The notes under the pieces were generated by a model. It did not search any database. It saw only the letters and a program-made list of their open reading frames with translations, and was not told the origin of the DNA. A DNA stretch of 15,257 bases from DAISJD01 sp036821645 (GTDB lineage Bacteria; Pseudomonadota; Alphaproteobacteria; ATCC43930; CGMCC-115725): contig DAISJD010000076.1 of the NCBI GenBank assembly GCA_036821645.1, positions 1 through 15,257 of the forward strand, read 5' to 3'. Shown one piece after another: positions 7,462 through 15,207 of this stretch. Each line of letters begins with the position of its first letter. Position 1 is the stretch's first letter. The position numbers and the translations under genes were made by a program.

Positions 7462-8310
7462 ATGGATTTTTTCGCAGTCTCAAAGCTTGCCTGGACCTTC
7501 ATCGAACCCACCAATGCGGCCTTGTTGATCCTGTGCCTCGCCTTTTTTCTGGGCATCATCGGCTATCGGCGTGGGTGTCTTGGGTTGTTGGGACTGATCT
7601 GCGGTGCCGGGTTGTTGTTGATGTTCACCCCGGTCGACCGCTGGATCGCTGCACCGCTTGAAAACCGCTTTCCCCTGCCGATCCCGCCTGCCTGTCTCGA
7701 TGGGATTCTGGTCTTGGGCGGCGGCCAGGAGCCGGGTATTTCCGCCAGCCGTCAAATCCCGATCCAAAGCCGCAATGCCGGACGCCTGTTCATGGCGATC
7801 CGTCTGAAACGCCATTATCCGAACGCCCGCCTCGTCTTTGCCGGAGGATCGGGCGACCCGTTCAATCAATCCGACACAGAGGCATCGGTCGCCCGCACCC
7901 TGTTCCAGGCAGCCGGTCTCGATGCCGATGCCGTGCTCTATGACGATCGGTCGCGCAATACATGGGAAAACGAGGTGAATGCCAAGGCGCTTGCCCATCC
8001 GAAGGCCCACGAAACCTGGGCCCTCGTCACATCGGGGCTACACATGCCACGCGCCGTCGGCATCGCCCGTCAGATCGGTTGGCCGGTTCTGCCCTGGCCC
8101 GGCGATTACGCTACCCCTACCCCGGCGACGGCCGGTTGGCCTTTCGGCAAACGCCTCAGCCTCAGTTTGACCTTGGTCGAGGATGCGGTGCGCGAATGGG
8201 TCGGGCTTACGGTCTATTATCTGACCGGGCGCAGTGCCGCACTCTTCCCGGCCCCGGAGCCCCCCGATACCGACGACGCCTCGCCCGCCTGCACCGCCGG
8301 ACAATCGTAA
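7462..8310 (+). CDS. YdcF/ElyC/SanA family (DUF218) membrane protein
   Basis: The 282-residue protein begins with two or three hydrophobic segments (about residues 1-60), followed by a DUF218 Rossmann-like domain. Family marks are ILVLGGGQEPG, the RNAGRLFMAIRLKRHYPNARLVFAGGSG stretch (near residues 94-121), SRNTWENE and TSGLHMPRAV. WPVLPWPGDY follows near the end of the domain. Members such as ElyC act in envelope biogenesis (peptidoglycan and enterobacterial common antigen) and SanA in envelope permeability. The biochemical reaction is not settled, so no precise function is assigned. ATG 7462 has only a weak GGAA upstream. The stop TAA shares its last A with the ATG of the ChaC gene, indicating coupled translation in an operon with ChaC and MgtC. 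Confidence 0.9.
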   Translation: MDFFAVSKLAWTFIEPTNAALLILCLAFFLGIIGYRRGCLGLLGLICGAGLLLMFTPVDRWIAAPLENRFPLPIPPACLDGILVLGGGQEPGISASRQIPIQSRNAGRLFMAIRLKRHYPNARLVFAGGSGDPFNQSDTEASVARTLFQAAGLDADAVLYDDRSRNTWENEVNAKALAHPKAHETWALVTSGLHMPRAVGIARQIGWPVLPWPGDYATPTPATAGWPFGKRLSLSLTLVEDAVREWVGLTVYYLTGRSAALFPAPEPPDTDDASPACTAGQS

Positions 8311-9134
8311 TGGCGCACACCCCCGCCAACAACCCCGAACCCAGTTTGGTCCTGACGCGCGAGGCCATTGCCGCCGGGGCCCTTCAAGCCATCGCCGGAT
8401 CGATCCCCGGTCTAAGCCCGCTCAGCGCCGAGGAGCTTGAAAAAACCCGCCTAGCCCTTTTGGCGAGCCGTCCGACCGGCGGCGATCTCTGGCTGTTTGC
8501 GTATGGGTCTCTCTTATGGAATCCGGCCTTCAGTTTCGATCGTCAGGAAATCGCCCACCTCAAAGGCTGGCATCGCCGCCTTTGTCTCTGGAGCAAATTT
8601 GCGCGCGGCACACCGCAAGCCCCCGGCCTCGTCTTCGGTCTGGAACCGGGTGGGGCGTGTCGGGGATTGGTCTATCGCTTGCCTGCGGATAACGCGGCGG
8701 CTGAACTCGACATCATTTGGCGGCGCGAAATGGTCAGCGGTGCCTATCGCGCCCGCTGGGTTCGGGTCGCAACCCCGATCGGCCCCCAGACGGCCCTCGC
8801 CTTCACCACCAACCGCGCCCATGCAAGCTATACCGGCACCCTCTCAGCGCAAACCATCGTTGCGGCGGTGCGCGGCGGTCATGGGGTCGTCGGCCCTTGC
8901 CTCGACTATGTCCGCAACACCGCCGAGGCTCTCGATCGCTTGGCGATTCCAGATCGACGCTTGAACGATCTCCTCCAGGCGATCGACCGCCCTTGCGCCA
9001 ACGGCGCCGTCGTCTCGGACACCCCCCATGATCGACGGAAATCAATCCGCCATCACCGCCTTGATCCTGGCCCTAGTGCTAGGCTGCATCATCGGGGCCG
9101 AACGGCAATGGCATCATCGCACGGCTGGGCTTAA
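8310..9134 (+). CDS. chaC: Gamma-glutamylcyclotransferase, ChaC family
   Basis: ChaC enzymes degrade glutathione in the cytoplasm to 5-oxoproline and Cys-Gly. The substrate-binding loop FAYGSLLWNP (about 63-72), the GLVFGLEPGGACRGLVYRLP block and the likely catalytic glutamate E140 in IIWRREMVSGAY are all present, as is the later RGGHGVVGPCLDYV block. The start ATG (8310) overlaps the preceding stop as TAATG. An open frame continues upstream to 7962 but encodes no family sequence. The frame is 274 residues, longer than E. coli ChaC (231). Family similarity stops near residue 230-240. The last 35 or so residues are translated inside the mgtC gene in another frame and look like out-of-frame sequence rich in R and H. 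The original stop may have been lost, or there may be a sequence error near 9000-9030. Confidence 0.9.
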   Translation: MAHTPANNPEPSLVLTREAIAAGALQAIAGSIPGLSPLSAEELEKTRLALLASRPTGGDLWLFAYGSLLWNPAFSFDRQEIAHLKGWHRRLCLWSKFARGTPQAPGLVFGLEPGGACRGLVYRLPADNAAAELDIIWRREMVSGAYRARWVRVATPIGPQTALAFTTNRAHASYTGTLSAQTIVAAVRGGHGVVGPCLDYVRNTAEALDRLAIPDRRLNDLLQAIDRPCANGAVVSDTPHDRRKSIRHHRLDPGPSARLHHRGRTAMASSHGWA

Positions 9135-9735
9135 AACCAACGCGCTCGTGTCTTTGGGCACGGCAAGCTTCATTGCCCTTGGTCACAGTTTTGCCAGCGA
9201 AGACGCGATGGCGCGCATCGCCGCCCAAATCATCTCCGGCATCGGCTTTCTGGGGGCCGGGGTCATCTTGCGCGAAGGGCTGAATGTTCGGGGATTGAAC
9301 ACGGCCGCAACCCTGTGGTGTTCGTCGGCGGTGGGGGCCCTCGTCGCCATGGAGGCAACCACCATCGCCTGTGCTGCGACCGGCCTTATCCTATTTATCA
9401 ATTTGGGCTTGCAGCCGCTCGTCGAACGCATCAATCGCCAGCCCAACCGGGATCGCCTGCGCGAGACGCGCTATGAAATCATCGTATCCTGCCGCCGGAA
9501 CGGTCAAAAAGCGCAAGAGACGCGGCGGATGCTGCTGGCGGGGGTCGCCGATCAGGCAATCGGCTTCGACAGTCTTTCATCGGGCTGGGTTGCGGAAACC
9601 GGCACGATCGACACCATCTTACGCCTGCGCCTGCCCCGGCGCGACGACCCTGCGATCGAGGATCTGATCGCCCCGTTCGTCGCCGACCCCGACATAGTCA
9701 CCGCGCGCTGGACAATCGAAGGGATCGTCGAATAG
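9028..9735 (+). CDS. MgtC/SapB family membrane protein
   Basis: The 235-residue protein has an N-terminal MgtC domain with about four membrane segments (residues 8-130). The conserved blocks include IGAERQWHHRTAGLKTNALV, SGIGFLGAGVILREG, and NVRGLNTAATLWCSSAVGAL. A soluble C-terminal part (about 145-235) corresponds to the ACT-like domain of longer MgtC proteins. MgtC promotes survival at low Mg2+ and in macrophages by acting on the F-ATPase in Salmonella; the role of environmental homologues is less clear. The domain begins very near the N terminus, so the ATG at 9028 (or at latest TTG 9061) is needed. The gene therefore truly overlaps the ChaC frame, by 107 bases with this start. No Mg2+ leader or riboswitch is visible before it; it probably depends on coupling to the ChaC gene. 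Confidence 0.93.
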   Translation: MIDGNQSAITALILALVLGCIIGAERQWHHRTAGLKTNALVSLGTASFIALGHSFASEDAMARIAAQIISGIGFLGAGVILREGLNVRGLNTAATLWCSSAVGALVAMEATTIACAATGLILFINLGLQPLVERINRQPNRDRLRETRYEIIVSCRRNGQKAQETRRMLLAGVADQAIGFDSLSSGWVAETGTIDTILRLRLPRRDDPAIEDLIAPFVADPDIVTARWTIEGIVE

Positions 9736-9856
9736 GAATCCGTCTCATGCACCCACCCTGGGGCAAATTAATGGATGTCAACGCCATCGCATGTTGCCAT
9801 GATAGACGAAACGACGAAGAATCGCCGCCCAAGCCATGAATAAAGAGGAAACGCCC
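9736..9856 (+). promoter_or_regulatory. Leader and ribosome binding site of the liv binding-protein gene
   Basis: The 121-base gap after mgtC should hold the liv promoter. The only plausible pair I see is TTGCCA (9794-9799), 17 bases, AAGAAT, which is weak. AGAGGA (9844-9849) lies seven bases before ATG 9857. This clear Shine-Dalgarno selects that start over the upstream in-frame ATG at 9836. No terminator for mgtC is evident, so read-through from the upstream cluster is possible. Confidence 0.5.
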
Positions 9857-11029
9857 ATGTCCCAATTTATGTACCAAGCCACGTCCCAACTCTGGTGGCA
9901 CCGCGCGTTCGCGGCCCTTGCCTTCCTGCCGGTCTTGGGCTGTCTCATCGCACCGATCCCCGCCGTTGCGGCTGACCCCATCACCCTTGGCGCGATCGAA
10001 GTCTTGTCCGGCCCGAACAGCCGCTACGGCGTTGCGATCAAGAACGGCTTCGAGTTGGCGCTCGAAGAAATCAACAAGGCAGGCGGCGTGTTGGGCGGAC
10101 GCCCGCTTGCCATCCTTTACGAAGATTCGGCAGGTGCTAAGGAACAGGCCATCAACGCCGCCCGTAAATTGATCGGGCGGGATAAGGTGCCGCTCATCCT
10201 CGGTCCCACCCTGTCGAACGAGATGTTCGCCGTCGGTCCGGTCGCCAACGAGCGCAAGATCCCGATCATCGGGACCTCCACTACCGCCGACGGCATTACG
10301 GCGATCGGTCCTTACGTCTTCCGGACCTCCCTGCCCGAAGCCGCCGTCGTCCCCGTGACCTTGCGCACGGCCAAGGATGAACTCGGCGTCAAAAAAGTCG
10401 CCGTCATGTACGGCAACGACGATGCCTTCACCAAGTCCGGTTACGAGGTCATGAAAAAAGCCTTGGCCGATCTCCAAATCGAGGTTGTGGCGACCGAGAC
10501 GTTCGGCGGCAAGGACACGGATTTTTCGGCACAATTGACCAAAATCAAAGCCCTGCAACCGGATGCGATCGTGGTGTCCGCCCTGGTCGATGCGGCAGCC
10601 GGAATCCTGCTGCAAACCAAGAGTTTGGGCTTCCCGGAAAAAACCCGCGTGATCGGCGGCAATGGGTTCAATTCACCGAAACTGGGCGATATCGCGGGCA
10701 AGGCCGCCGACGGCACCCTGGTCGGCAGTCCCTGGTTTATCGGCAAGAAAAGTGCTGCAAATCAGGAGTTTATCGGCAAATTCAACGAGAAATATAAGGA
10801 AAACCCCGATCAATTCGCGGCCCAAGCCTATGATACGCTCTATCTCGTGGCCGATGCCCTGAACAAGGCCGGGACCGCCGATCCGGCCAAAATCCAAGAG
10901 GCGCTGGCCAAGGCCAATCATGATGGGGTGATGGGTAAACTCGCCTTCAATGCCGACCGCGATCCCGCCGACACGTCGGGGGTTCTGGTCCTGGAAATGC
11001 GCGGCGGTAAATTTGGGATTTTGCAGTGA
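9857..11029 (+). CDS. Periplasmic branched-chain amino acid-type substrate-binding protein (LivJ/LivK family)
   Basis: This 390-residue protein starts with an export signal: a hydrophobic segment from about residue 17 ending in PAVAAD, with cleavage after residue 38 or 39. The mature part is a type I periplasmic binding protein (Peripla_BP_6) beginning PITLGAIEVLSG. The conserved FELALEEINKAGGVLGG, GPTLSNEM, IIGTSTTADG and YVFRTSLPE blocks line the ligand cleft. AAQAYDTLYLVADAL and GVMGKLAFNADRDP occur near the end. Such proteins deliver Leu/Ile/Val, other amino acids, amides or urea to LivHMGF; the ligand cannot be named from sequence. The start is set by the AGAGGA ribosome site; ATG 9836 would add seven residues. 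The gene heads the five-gene operon and is separated from the permease genes by a hairpin. Confidence 0.93.
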   Translation: MSQFMYQATSQLWWHRAFAALAFLPVLGCLIAPIPAVAADPITLGAIEVLSGPNSRYGVAIKNGFELALEEINKAGGVLGGRPLAILYEDSAGAKEQAINAARKLIGRDKVPLILGPTLSNEMFAVGPVANERKIPIIGTSTTADGITAIGPYVFRTSLPEAAVVPVTLRTAKDELGVKKVAVMYGNDDAFTKSGYEVMKKALADLQIEVVATETFGGKDTDFSAQLTKIKALQPDAIVVSALVDAAAGILLQTKSLGFPEKTRVIGGNGFNSPKLGDIAGKAADGTLVGSPWFIGKKSAANQEFIGKFNEKYKENPDQFAAQAYDTLYLVADALNKAGTADPAKIQEALAKANHDGVMGKLAFNADRDPADTSGVLVLEMRGGKFGILQ

Positions 11030-11042
11030 TCCATCCGTTCTT

Positions 11043-11086
11043 GCGCCGTGCGGGGTATAAACGATCTGTCGTGCCCCGCACGGTGC
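11043..11086 (+). other. Intercistronic stem-loop between binding-protein and permease genes
   Basis: Bases 11043-11055 (GCGCCGTGCGGGG) pair with 11074-11086 (CCCCGCACGGTGC) in a 13-bp stem with a single G-U pair, around an 18-nt loop. It starts 13 bases after the binding-protein stop codon. No T run follows, so it does not look like a complete terminator. In many binding-protein operons such structures protect the upstream message and lower downstream expression, giving an excess of binding protein over membrane parts. That role is inferred. Confidence 0.7.
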
Positions 11087-11132
11087 CCATCGATAGAGGA
11101 CCCCCCTGCCCCGGATTTTCTGGATAAGAGCG

Positions 11133-12014
11133 ATGCTGGCACAACAACTCATCAACGGCATTGTGACGGGCTCGACCTATGCCCTGTTCGCCTTGGGTTT
11201 TACCCTGATGTTCGGGGTCATGGGGGTGATCAATCTCACCTATGGCTTTTATTTTTCCATGGGTGCCTTCATCGCCTTGTTCACGGCGAAATATCTTGCG
11301 AGTTCCCTTTTCCTCGCCCTACCGCTCGCCGCATTCGGGGCCGGACTGATCGCGATCATCCTCGATGCCGTGCTGTTGACGCGCCTGCGTCAAGTCAAGG
11401 CACCGGAACTCGCGTCCTTGATGGTGACGATCGGGGCGACCCTCTTGCTCTATGCCGCCATGAACGCGATTTTCGGCACCGAGATTCGCCGCCTGCCGCC
11501 CGATATCCTGCCGAGCGACGCCTTCGAATGGGCGGGCTTGCGCCTTACCCTCGCCCAAGGGCTGGTCGTCGGCACGTCCGGCCTCGTGGTTCTAGGCCTG
11601 TTCATCCTCTTGGAACGGACGCGCTTCGGCCTTGGGGTGCGGGCCCTTGCGGAAAATCCGCTCGCCGCCCAATTGATGGGGGTGGATAGTGCGGCGGTCG
11701 TGCGGCGCATCTCGTTCATTTCGGGGGCGTTGGGCGGTCTTGCCGGGGTCTTGATCGGCCTCACCTACAACGCCATCCAACCCTATATGGGCGAAACCAT
11801 GATGCTGAAGGGGTTTGCCGTCATCATCATCGGCGGACTGGGCAATATCCGGGGTGCCCTCGTTGCGGGCTTGCTCGTCGGTCTCGCGGAGTCCCTGACC
11901 GCCGGCTATGTCGCCTCTTCGATCAAGGATGCCGTAGGCTTCGGTCTCCTGGTTGCAACCCTTTGGCTGCGGCCGACCGGCCTGTTCGGCCGCGTTGCCG
12001 TAAAACGGGCATAG
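11133..12014 (+). CDS. livH: Branched-chain amino acid-type ABC transporter permease, LivH family
   Basis: The 293-residue protein consists almost entirely of membrane segments (about eight). The N-terminal signature GVMGVINLTYGFYFSMGAF matches the LivH block usually written GxxNxxHGxxxMxGA, with Tyr instead of His at the usual position. GVDSAAVVRRISFISGALGG near residues 189-208 is the loop that contacts the ATPases, and GGLGNIRGALVAGLLVGLAES is typical of the family. It forms one half of the inner-membrane channel with LivM. The ATG at 11133 has only a weak GGA/AAGAG upstream. It follows the intercistronic hairpin and ends four bases before livM. Confidence 0.93.
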   Translation: MLAQQLINGIVTGSTYALFALGFTLMFGVMGVINLTYGFYFSMGAFIALFTAKYLASSLFLALPLAAFGAGLIAIILDAVLLTRLRQVKAPELASLMVTIGATLLLYAAMNAIFGTEIRRLPPDILPSDAFEWAGLRLTLAQGLVVGTSGLVVLGLFILLERTRFGLGVRALAENPLAAQLMGVDSAAVVRRISFISGALGGLAGVLIGLTYNAIQPYMGETMMLKGFAVIIIGGLGNIRGALVAGLLVGLAESLTAGYVASSIKDAVGFGLLVATLWLRPTGLFGRVAVKRA

Positions 12015-12018
12015 CATC

Positions 12019-12858
12019 ATGTTGGCATGGTTCGACGATTTCTTTTTCTCATATCAAAACCTGATCTACGGGCTTGGCATCAACGGGCTTTTGGCGCTCA
12101 GCATGTATGCCGTTCTGGCCGCAGGACAATTATCGCTGGGCCAGGCCGCCTTCATGGGCCTTGGGGCCTATACGGGGGCCCTGCTGACACTGCATAGCGG
12201 TTTGCCCTTCGCCGTCGTCATCGCGGCATCCATGGCGGTACCGGCCTTGGCCGCCTTGATCATCGGTGGGCCGACCCTGAAACTCTCCGGCGTGTATCTG
12301 GCGCTTGCGACGATCGGTCTCGGCGAGATGCTGCGGATCACGCTGCTCAATCTCGAGATCACGGGCGGGGCACTCGGCCTTTCGGGCATTCCCGAACGGG
12401 CGGGGTTCGGTCTGATCTACGGTGCACTTGCCCTCGCCTTCTTCGCAACCCTGCTGATCGCCCGCTCGCGTCTCGGCCGGGCGCTTGAAGCCATGCGCGA
12501 AGATGAGATGGCGGCGGGGGTCATGGGGGTTCACCTGCCCGTCTACCGGCTTTCGGTTCTCGTCGTTTCGGCCATGATGGCGGGTCTCGCCGGATGCCTC
12601 AATGCCCATGTCTCATCGTTCATCGGTCCGAACGATTACGGCTTCGATGCCGCCGTCAGCATTCTCTCCTATGCCCTTTTGGGCGGCATCGGCTCGCCGT
12701 TCGGACCGGTTTTAGGGGCCATGATCTTGACCTTGCTACCCGAAGTGCTGCGCCCCTTGCAAGATTTTCGCCTCGTCATCAATGGCCTCATCATCGTGCT
12801 CGTCGTCCTCTATCTGCCGCGCGGCCTGATCGGTTGGCGCCTGAAGCGTGCCGCATGA
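12019..12858 (+). CDS. livM: Branched-chain amino acid-type ABC transporter permease, LivM family
   Basis: The 279-residue integral membrane protein carries the LivM signature AAGQLSLGQAAFMGLGAYTG (about residues 34-53) and the AVSILSYALLGGIGSPFGPV block. RALEAMREDEMAAGVMGV is the cytoplasmic coupling loop. It pairs with LivH in the inner membrane. Some LivM proteins have an N-terminal extension, which is absent here, so this is the compact form. The start codon lies four bases after the livH stop without a clear ribosome site, implying coupled translation. The stop overlaps the livG start as ATGA. Confidence 0.93.
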   Translation: MLAWFDDFFFSYQNLIYGLGINGLLALSMYAVLAAGQLSLGQAAFMGLGAYTGALLTLHSGLPFAVVIAASMAVPALAALIIGGPTLKLSGVYLALATIGLGEMLRITLLNLEITGGALGLSGIPERAGFGLIYGALALAFFATLLIARSRLGRALEAMREDEMAAGVMGVHLPVYRLSVLVVSAMMAGLAGCLNAHVSSFIGPNDYGFDAAVSILSYALLGGIGSPFGPVLGAMILTLLPEVLRPLQDFRLVINGLIIVLVVLYLPRGLIGWRLKRAA

Positions 12859-13649
12859 CCCAATGCTTGCTCAAGGTCGAAGACCTCACCCAACGGTTCC
12901 AGGGCCTGATCGCCCTCGATCGGGTCTCATTTTCGGTCCAGCCCGGTACGATCCATGCCCTGATCGGACCGAACGGGGCGGGTAAAACCACCTTGTTCAA
13001 CCTGGTCAGCGGCCTCTTGTCGCCGACCGACGGCACGATCCGCCTCAACGGCGAAAACTTGGCCCATCACCCTGCCTATCGGCGCACCAGCAAGGGACTG
13101 GCCCGCACTTTTCAAAATATCCGGCTTTTTGCCGATATGACCGTGCTTGAAACCGTGATGGCCGGGGCCCATAGCCGCAGCGTTGCCGGGCCGGGCACGA
13201 TCCTGTTTCGTTTGCCGCGTTTCTATCGCGAAGAGCGCGCAATCCGGGACGATGCCAGGGCCATTTTAGCGCTGGTCGGGCTTGCCGATCGCGGGGACCG
13301 CCGGGCGGGCGACTTGCCCTATGGCGACCAACGCCGCCTGGAAATTGCCCGCGCCCTTGCGGCAAAGCCGCGCTTGCTGCTGCTCGACGAACCGGCAGCC
13401 GGGATGAATCCCCAGGAAACGACGGCCCTTGCTAGGCTCTTGGAGGCAATACGGGCGGGCGGCACGACCCTGCTTTTGGTCGAACACGATATGCATTTCG
13501 TGATGGGCCTCAGCGATCGGATCACCGTGCTGAATTTCGGGCGCGTGATTGCCGACGGCCCCCCCGCCGCCATCCGCCAGGACCCGGCCGTCATTCGTGC
13601 CTATCTCGGCACCAAATCCAGCGATCGCTCGGAGAATCGTCCCACATGA
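12855..13649 (+). CDS. livG: Branched-chain amino acid-type ABC transporter ATP-binding protein, LivG family
   Basis: The 264-residue cytoplasmic ATPase has Walker A GPNGAGKT (38-45), Q-loop Q87 in ARTFQNIRLF, signature LPYGDQRR (154-161), Walker B LLLLDEP (174-180) and H-loop H211 in LVEHDM. The YGDQRR form of the signature and the AAGMNPQE sequence after Walker B are LivG traits that separate it from LivF. The frame is open upstream to 12594 inside livM, but the family sequence begins at ATG 12855, which overlaps the livM stop by four bases. Together with LivF it powers the LivHM channel. The stop overlaps the livF start, again as ATGA. Confidence 0.95.
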   Translation: MTQCLLKVEDLTQRFQGLIALDRVSFSVQPGTIHALIGPNGAGKTTLFNLVSGLLSPTDGTIRLNGENLAHHPAYRRTSKGLARTFQNIRLFADMTVLETVMAGAHSRSVAGPGTILFRLPRFYREERAIRDDARAILALVGLADRGDRRAGDLPYGDQRRLEIARALAAKPRLLLLDEPAAGMNPQETTALARLLEAIRAGGTTLLLVEHDMHFVMGLSDRITVLNFGRVIADGPPAAIRQDPAVIRAYLGTKSSDRSENRPT

Positions 13650-14395
13650 CCGTCGCCACACCCGCAGCCCACAGCCCGCACGAACCCATTCTGACGGTCG
13701 AAAGCCTCACGCTCGGCTACGGTAAGATCGATGTCGTCCATGACGTCGATCTTACCGTCGGTCTCGGCACCATCGTCACGCTGATCGGGGCCAATGGGGC
13801 CGGCAAAACGACGGTTCTGCGCGGCCTATCCGGCTTGCTGCGGCCCCGACGCGGCCGGATCGAGTTTGCCGATCGATCGATCGAGGCGCTGCCCCCCCAC
13901 CGCATCGCCGCAGAAGGGATCATGCATGTGCCGGAAGGTCGTCAGGTCTTCGCGGGCATGAGCGTCGCCGACAATCTGCGCATGGGGGCCTATCTCGTGC
14001 GCGATACCGGTGTGATCGCACGCCGCCTGGAACGGGTCCTCGATTGCTTCCCGCGTCTCGGCGAGCGCTTGGGTCAGATGGCGGGTCTCCTGTCCGGCGG
14101 CGAACAGCAAATGCTGGCCATGGGACGGGCCATGATGGCGAACCCGCGTCTGTTGTTTTTGGACGAACCGTCCATGGGTCTCGCCCCGTTGATCGTCGAA
14201 GAAATCTTCACGATCATTGCTCGCTTGAAACGAGAAGGCACCACGATCTTGCTGGTCGAACAGAACGCCCAGGCGGCCCTCGACGCCGCCGATTGGGCCT
14301 ATGTCCTCGAAACCGGGCGGATCACGCTTTCGGGACCGGCGGCCGCCATCGCCGCCAATCCCGCCATCATCGATGCCTATCTCGGTCGGTCCTGA
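13646..14395 (+). CDS. livF: Branched-chain amino acid-type ABC transporter ATP-binding protein, LivF family
   Basis: The 249-residue ATPase shows Walker A GANGAGKT (48-55), MHVPEGRQVFAGMSV in the Q-loop region, signature LSGGEQQ (149-155) and Walker B LLFLDEP (169-175), followed by SMGLAPL. As is normal for LivF, the H-loop position reads LVEQNA with Gln instead of His. The first 13 or so residues (to about PHEP) are an extra leader rich in A, H and P. A later start is not obvious because the ATG overlaps livG by four bases. It is the last gene of the liv operon and its stop lies only ten bases from the stop of the convergent carbonic anhydrase gene. Confidence 0.95.
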   Translation: MTVATPAAHSPHEPILTVESLTLGYGKIDVVHDVDLTVGLGTIVTLIGANGAGKTTVLRGLSGLLRPRRGRIEFADRSIEALPPHRIAAEGIMHVPEGRQVFAGMSVADNLRMGAYLVRDTGVIARRLERVLDCFPRLGERLGQMAGLLSGGEQQMLAMGRAMMANPRLLFLDEPSMGLAPLIVEEIFTIIARLKREGTTILLVEQNAQAALDAADWAYVLETGRITLSGPAAAIAANPAIIDAYLGRS

Positions 14396-14405
14396 TGCGA
14401 CCAGG

Positions 14406-15170
14406 TCACGATTGTCCGGTCAGAATATAGCGCCGGTTTTGCGGTTGGATCGGCCGCGCATTGTCATGGAAAAGGTCGGCGAATTTCTTGACCTGGGCCG
14501 GGCTCACCTCGATTTCCTTCTGGAAAACGCGCCATTCCACGGTTTCGCTGCATGGCGGCGTGGTCAGAGACCCTTCATAGCGAAAATAACCCCGCTCGAC
14601 CGGCAACAACTTGGCCGGTTCGATCATGACCCCGGCATTCTGCGCATCGCCCGGCACCGTCGGCAGGTGCGCCCAAATCGGGGCGAGGGCCTTGTTTTCC
14701 GCCCCCATGCGCATCATCACACCCAGAACGGCTAGGTTCTTATCGAGATCGGCATGGACAAAATGCAATTCCATTTCAAATCTCTTGCCATTGAGCAAAT
14801 GTTCGCTGGGTGTATGGAAATGAAATTGCAAGAGTTTATATTTATTATCATCAACCTCGATAGAACCATCATCGGTATCGACTTGGATCGTATGACCATT
14901 ATTTTTGATTTTTAACGGGATTTTCGGGTAGTTTATTTTTATTTTTCCGATATTTGATTTGATCGTACGCGTCAAATCAATGGGTGATTGTTGGGTACCA
15001 CGACTGCATGTGCCATAGGCTGGGGATAGATCGCCCCAATGTTCCGGGCCTTCCGCCCCTTCGTACGTCCAATGCGGAGCCCCCTCGCTGGCCGCTGCCG
15101 CCCGACACAGGGGGCAAGCAATCAAGGCACCGCCAACCAATCTCTGCAAAAACAGCCGCCGATCCATCAT
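14406..15170 (-). CDS. Exported alpha-class carbonic anhydrase with Tat-like signal peptide
   Basis: The enzyme interconverts CO2 and bicarbonate in the periplasm. In this 254-residue protein the zinc ligands are H117 and H119 (QFHFH) and H136 (MELHFVH). E123 (SEH) and T203 (LTTPPC) match Glu106 and Thr199 of human CA II, H93 (NNGH) its proton shuttle His64, and C55 and C207 the usual bacterial disulfide. The N terminus DRRLFLQRLVGGALIAC is a twin-arginine type signal, with possible cleavage in the AAAA stretch near 24-27; LIAC also reads as a lipobox. Two adjacent ATGs exist; the second (15165-15167) is better spaced, six bases after GAGGG, giving 253 residues. A segment covering about residues 65-130 is unusually A/T-rich. 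The gene converges on livF. Confidence 0.95.
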   Translation of the reverse strand: MMDRRLFLQRLVGGALIACPLCRAAAASEGAPHWTYEGAEGPEHWGDLSPAYGTCSRGTQQSPIDLTRTIKSNIGKIKINYPKIPLKIKNNGHTIQVDTDDGSIEVDDNKYKLLQFHFHTPSEHLLNGKRFEMELHFVHADLDKNLAVLGVMMRMGAENKALAPIWAHLPTVPGDAQNAGVMIEPAKLLPVERGYFRYEGSLTTPPCSETVEWRVFQKEIEVSPAQVKKFADLFHDNARPIQPQNRRYILTGQS

Positions 15171-15207
15171 CCACCCTCATCCGTTTGAAAGATTGAAAAG
15201 TCCCTTT

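Noticed and set aside
7962..8309. Upstream extension of the ChaC frame by 116 codons inside the YdcF-like gene
   Set aside because: The extension shows no ChaC similarity and overlaps a confident gene; the ATG at 8310 fits the TAATG overlap.
9844..9964. Lipobox-like VLGC in the signal peptide of the binding protein
   Set aside because: Leu at the -2 position does not fit the usual lipobox, and a good standard cleavage site (AVA-AD) follows.
12594..12854. Upstream extension of the livG frame inside livM
   Set aside because: LivG family sequence begins exactly at ATG 12855, which overlaps the livM stop.
13871..13882. Three tandem GATC units in livF
   Set aside because: Short, in frame, and explained by frequent Asp/Arg/Ile codons; GATC is common throughout the window.
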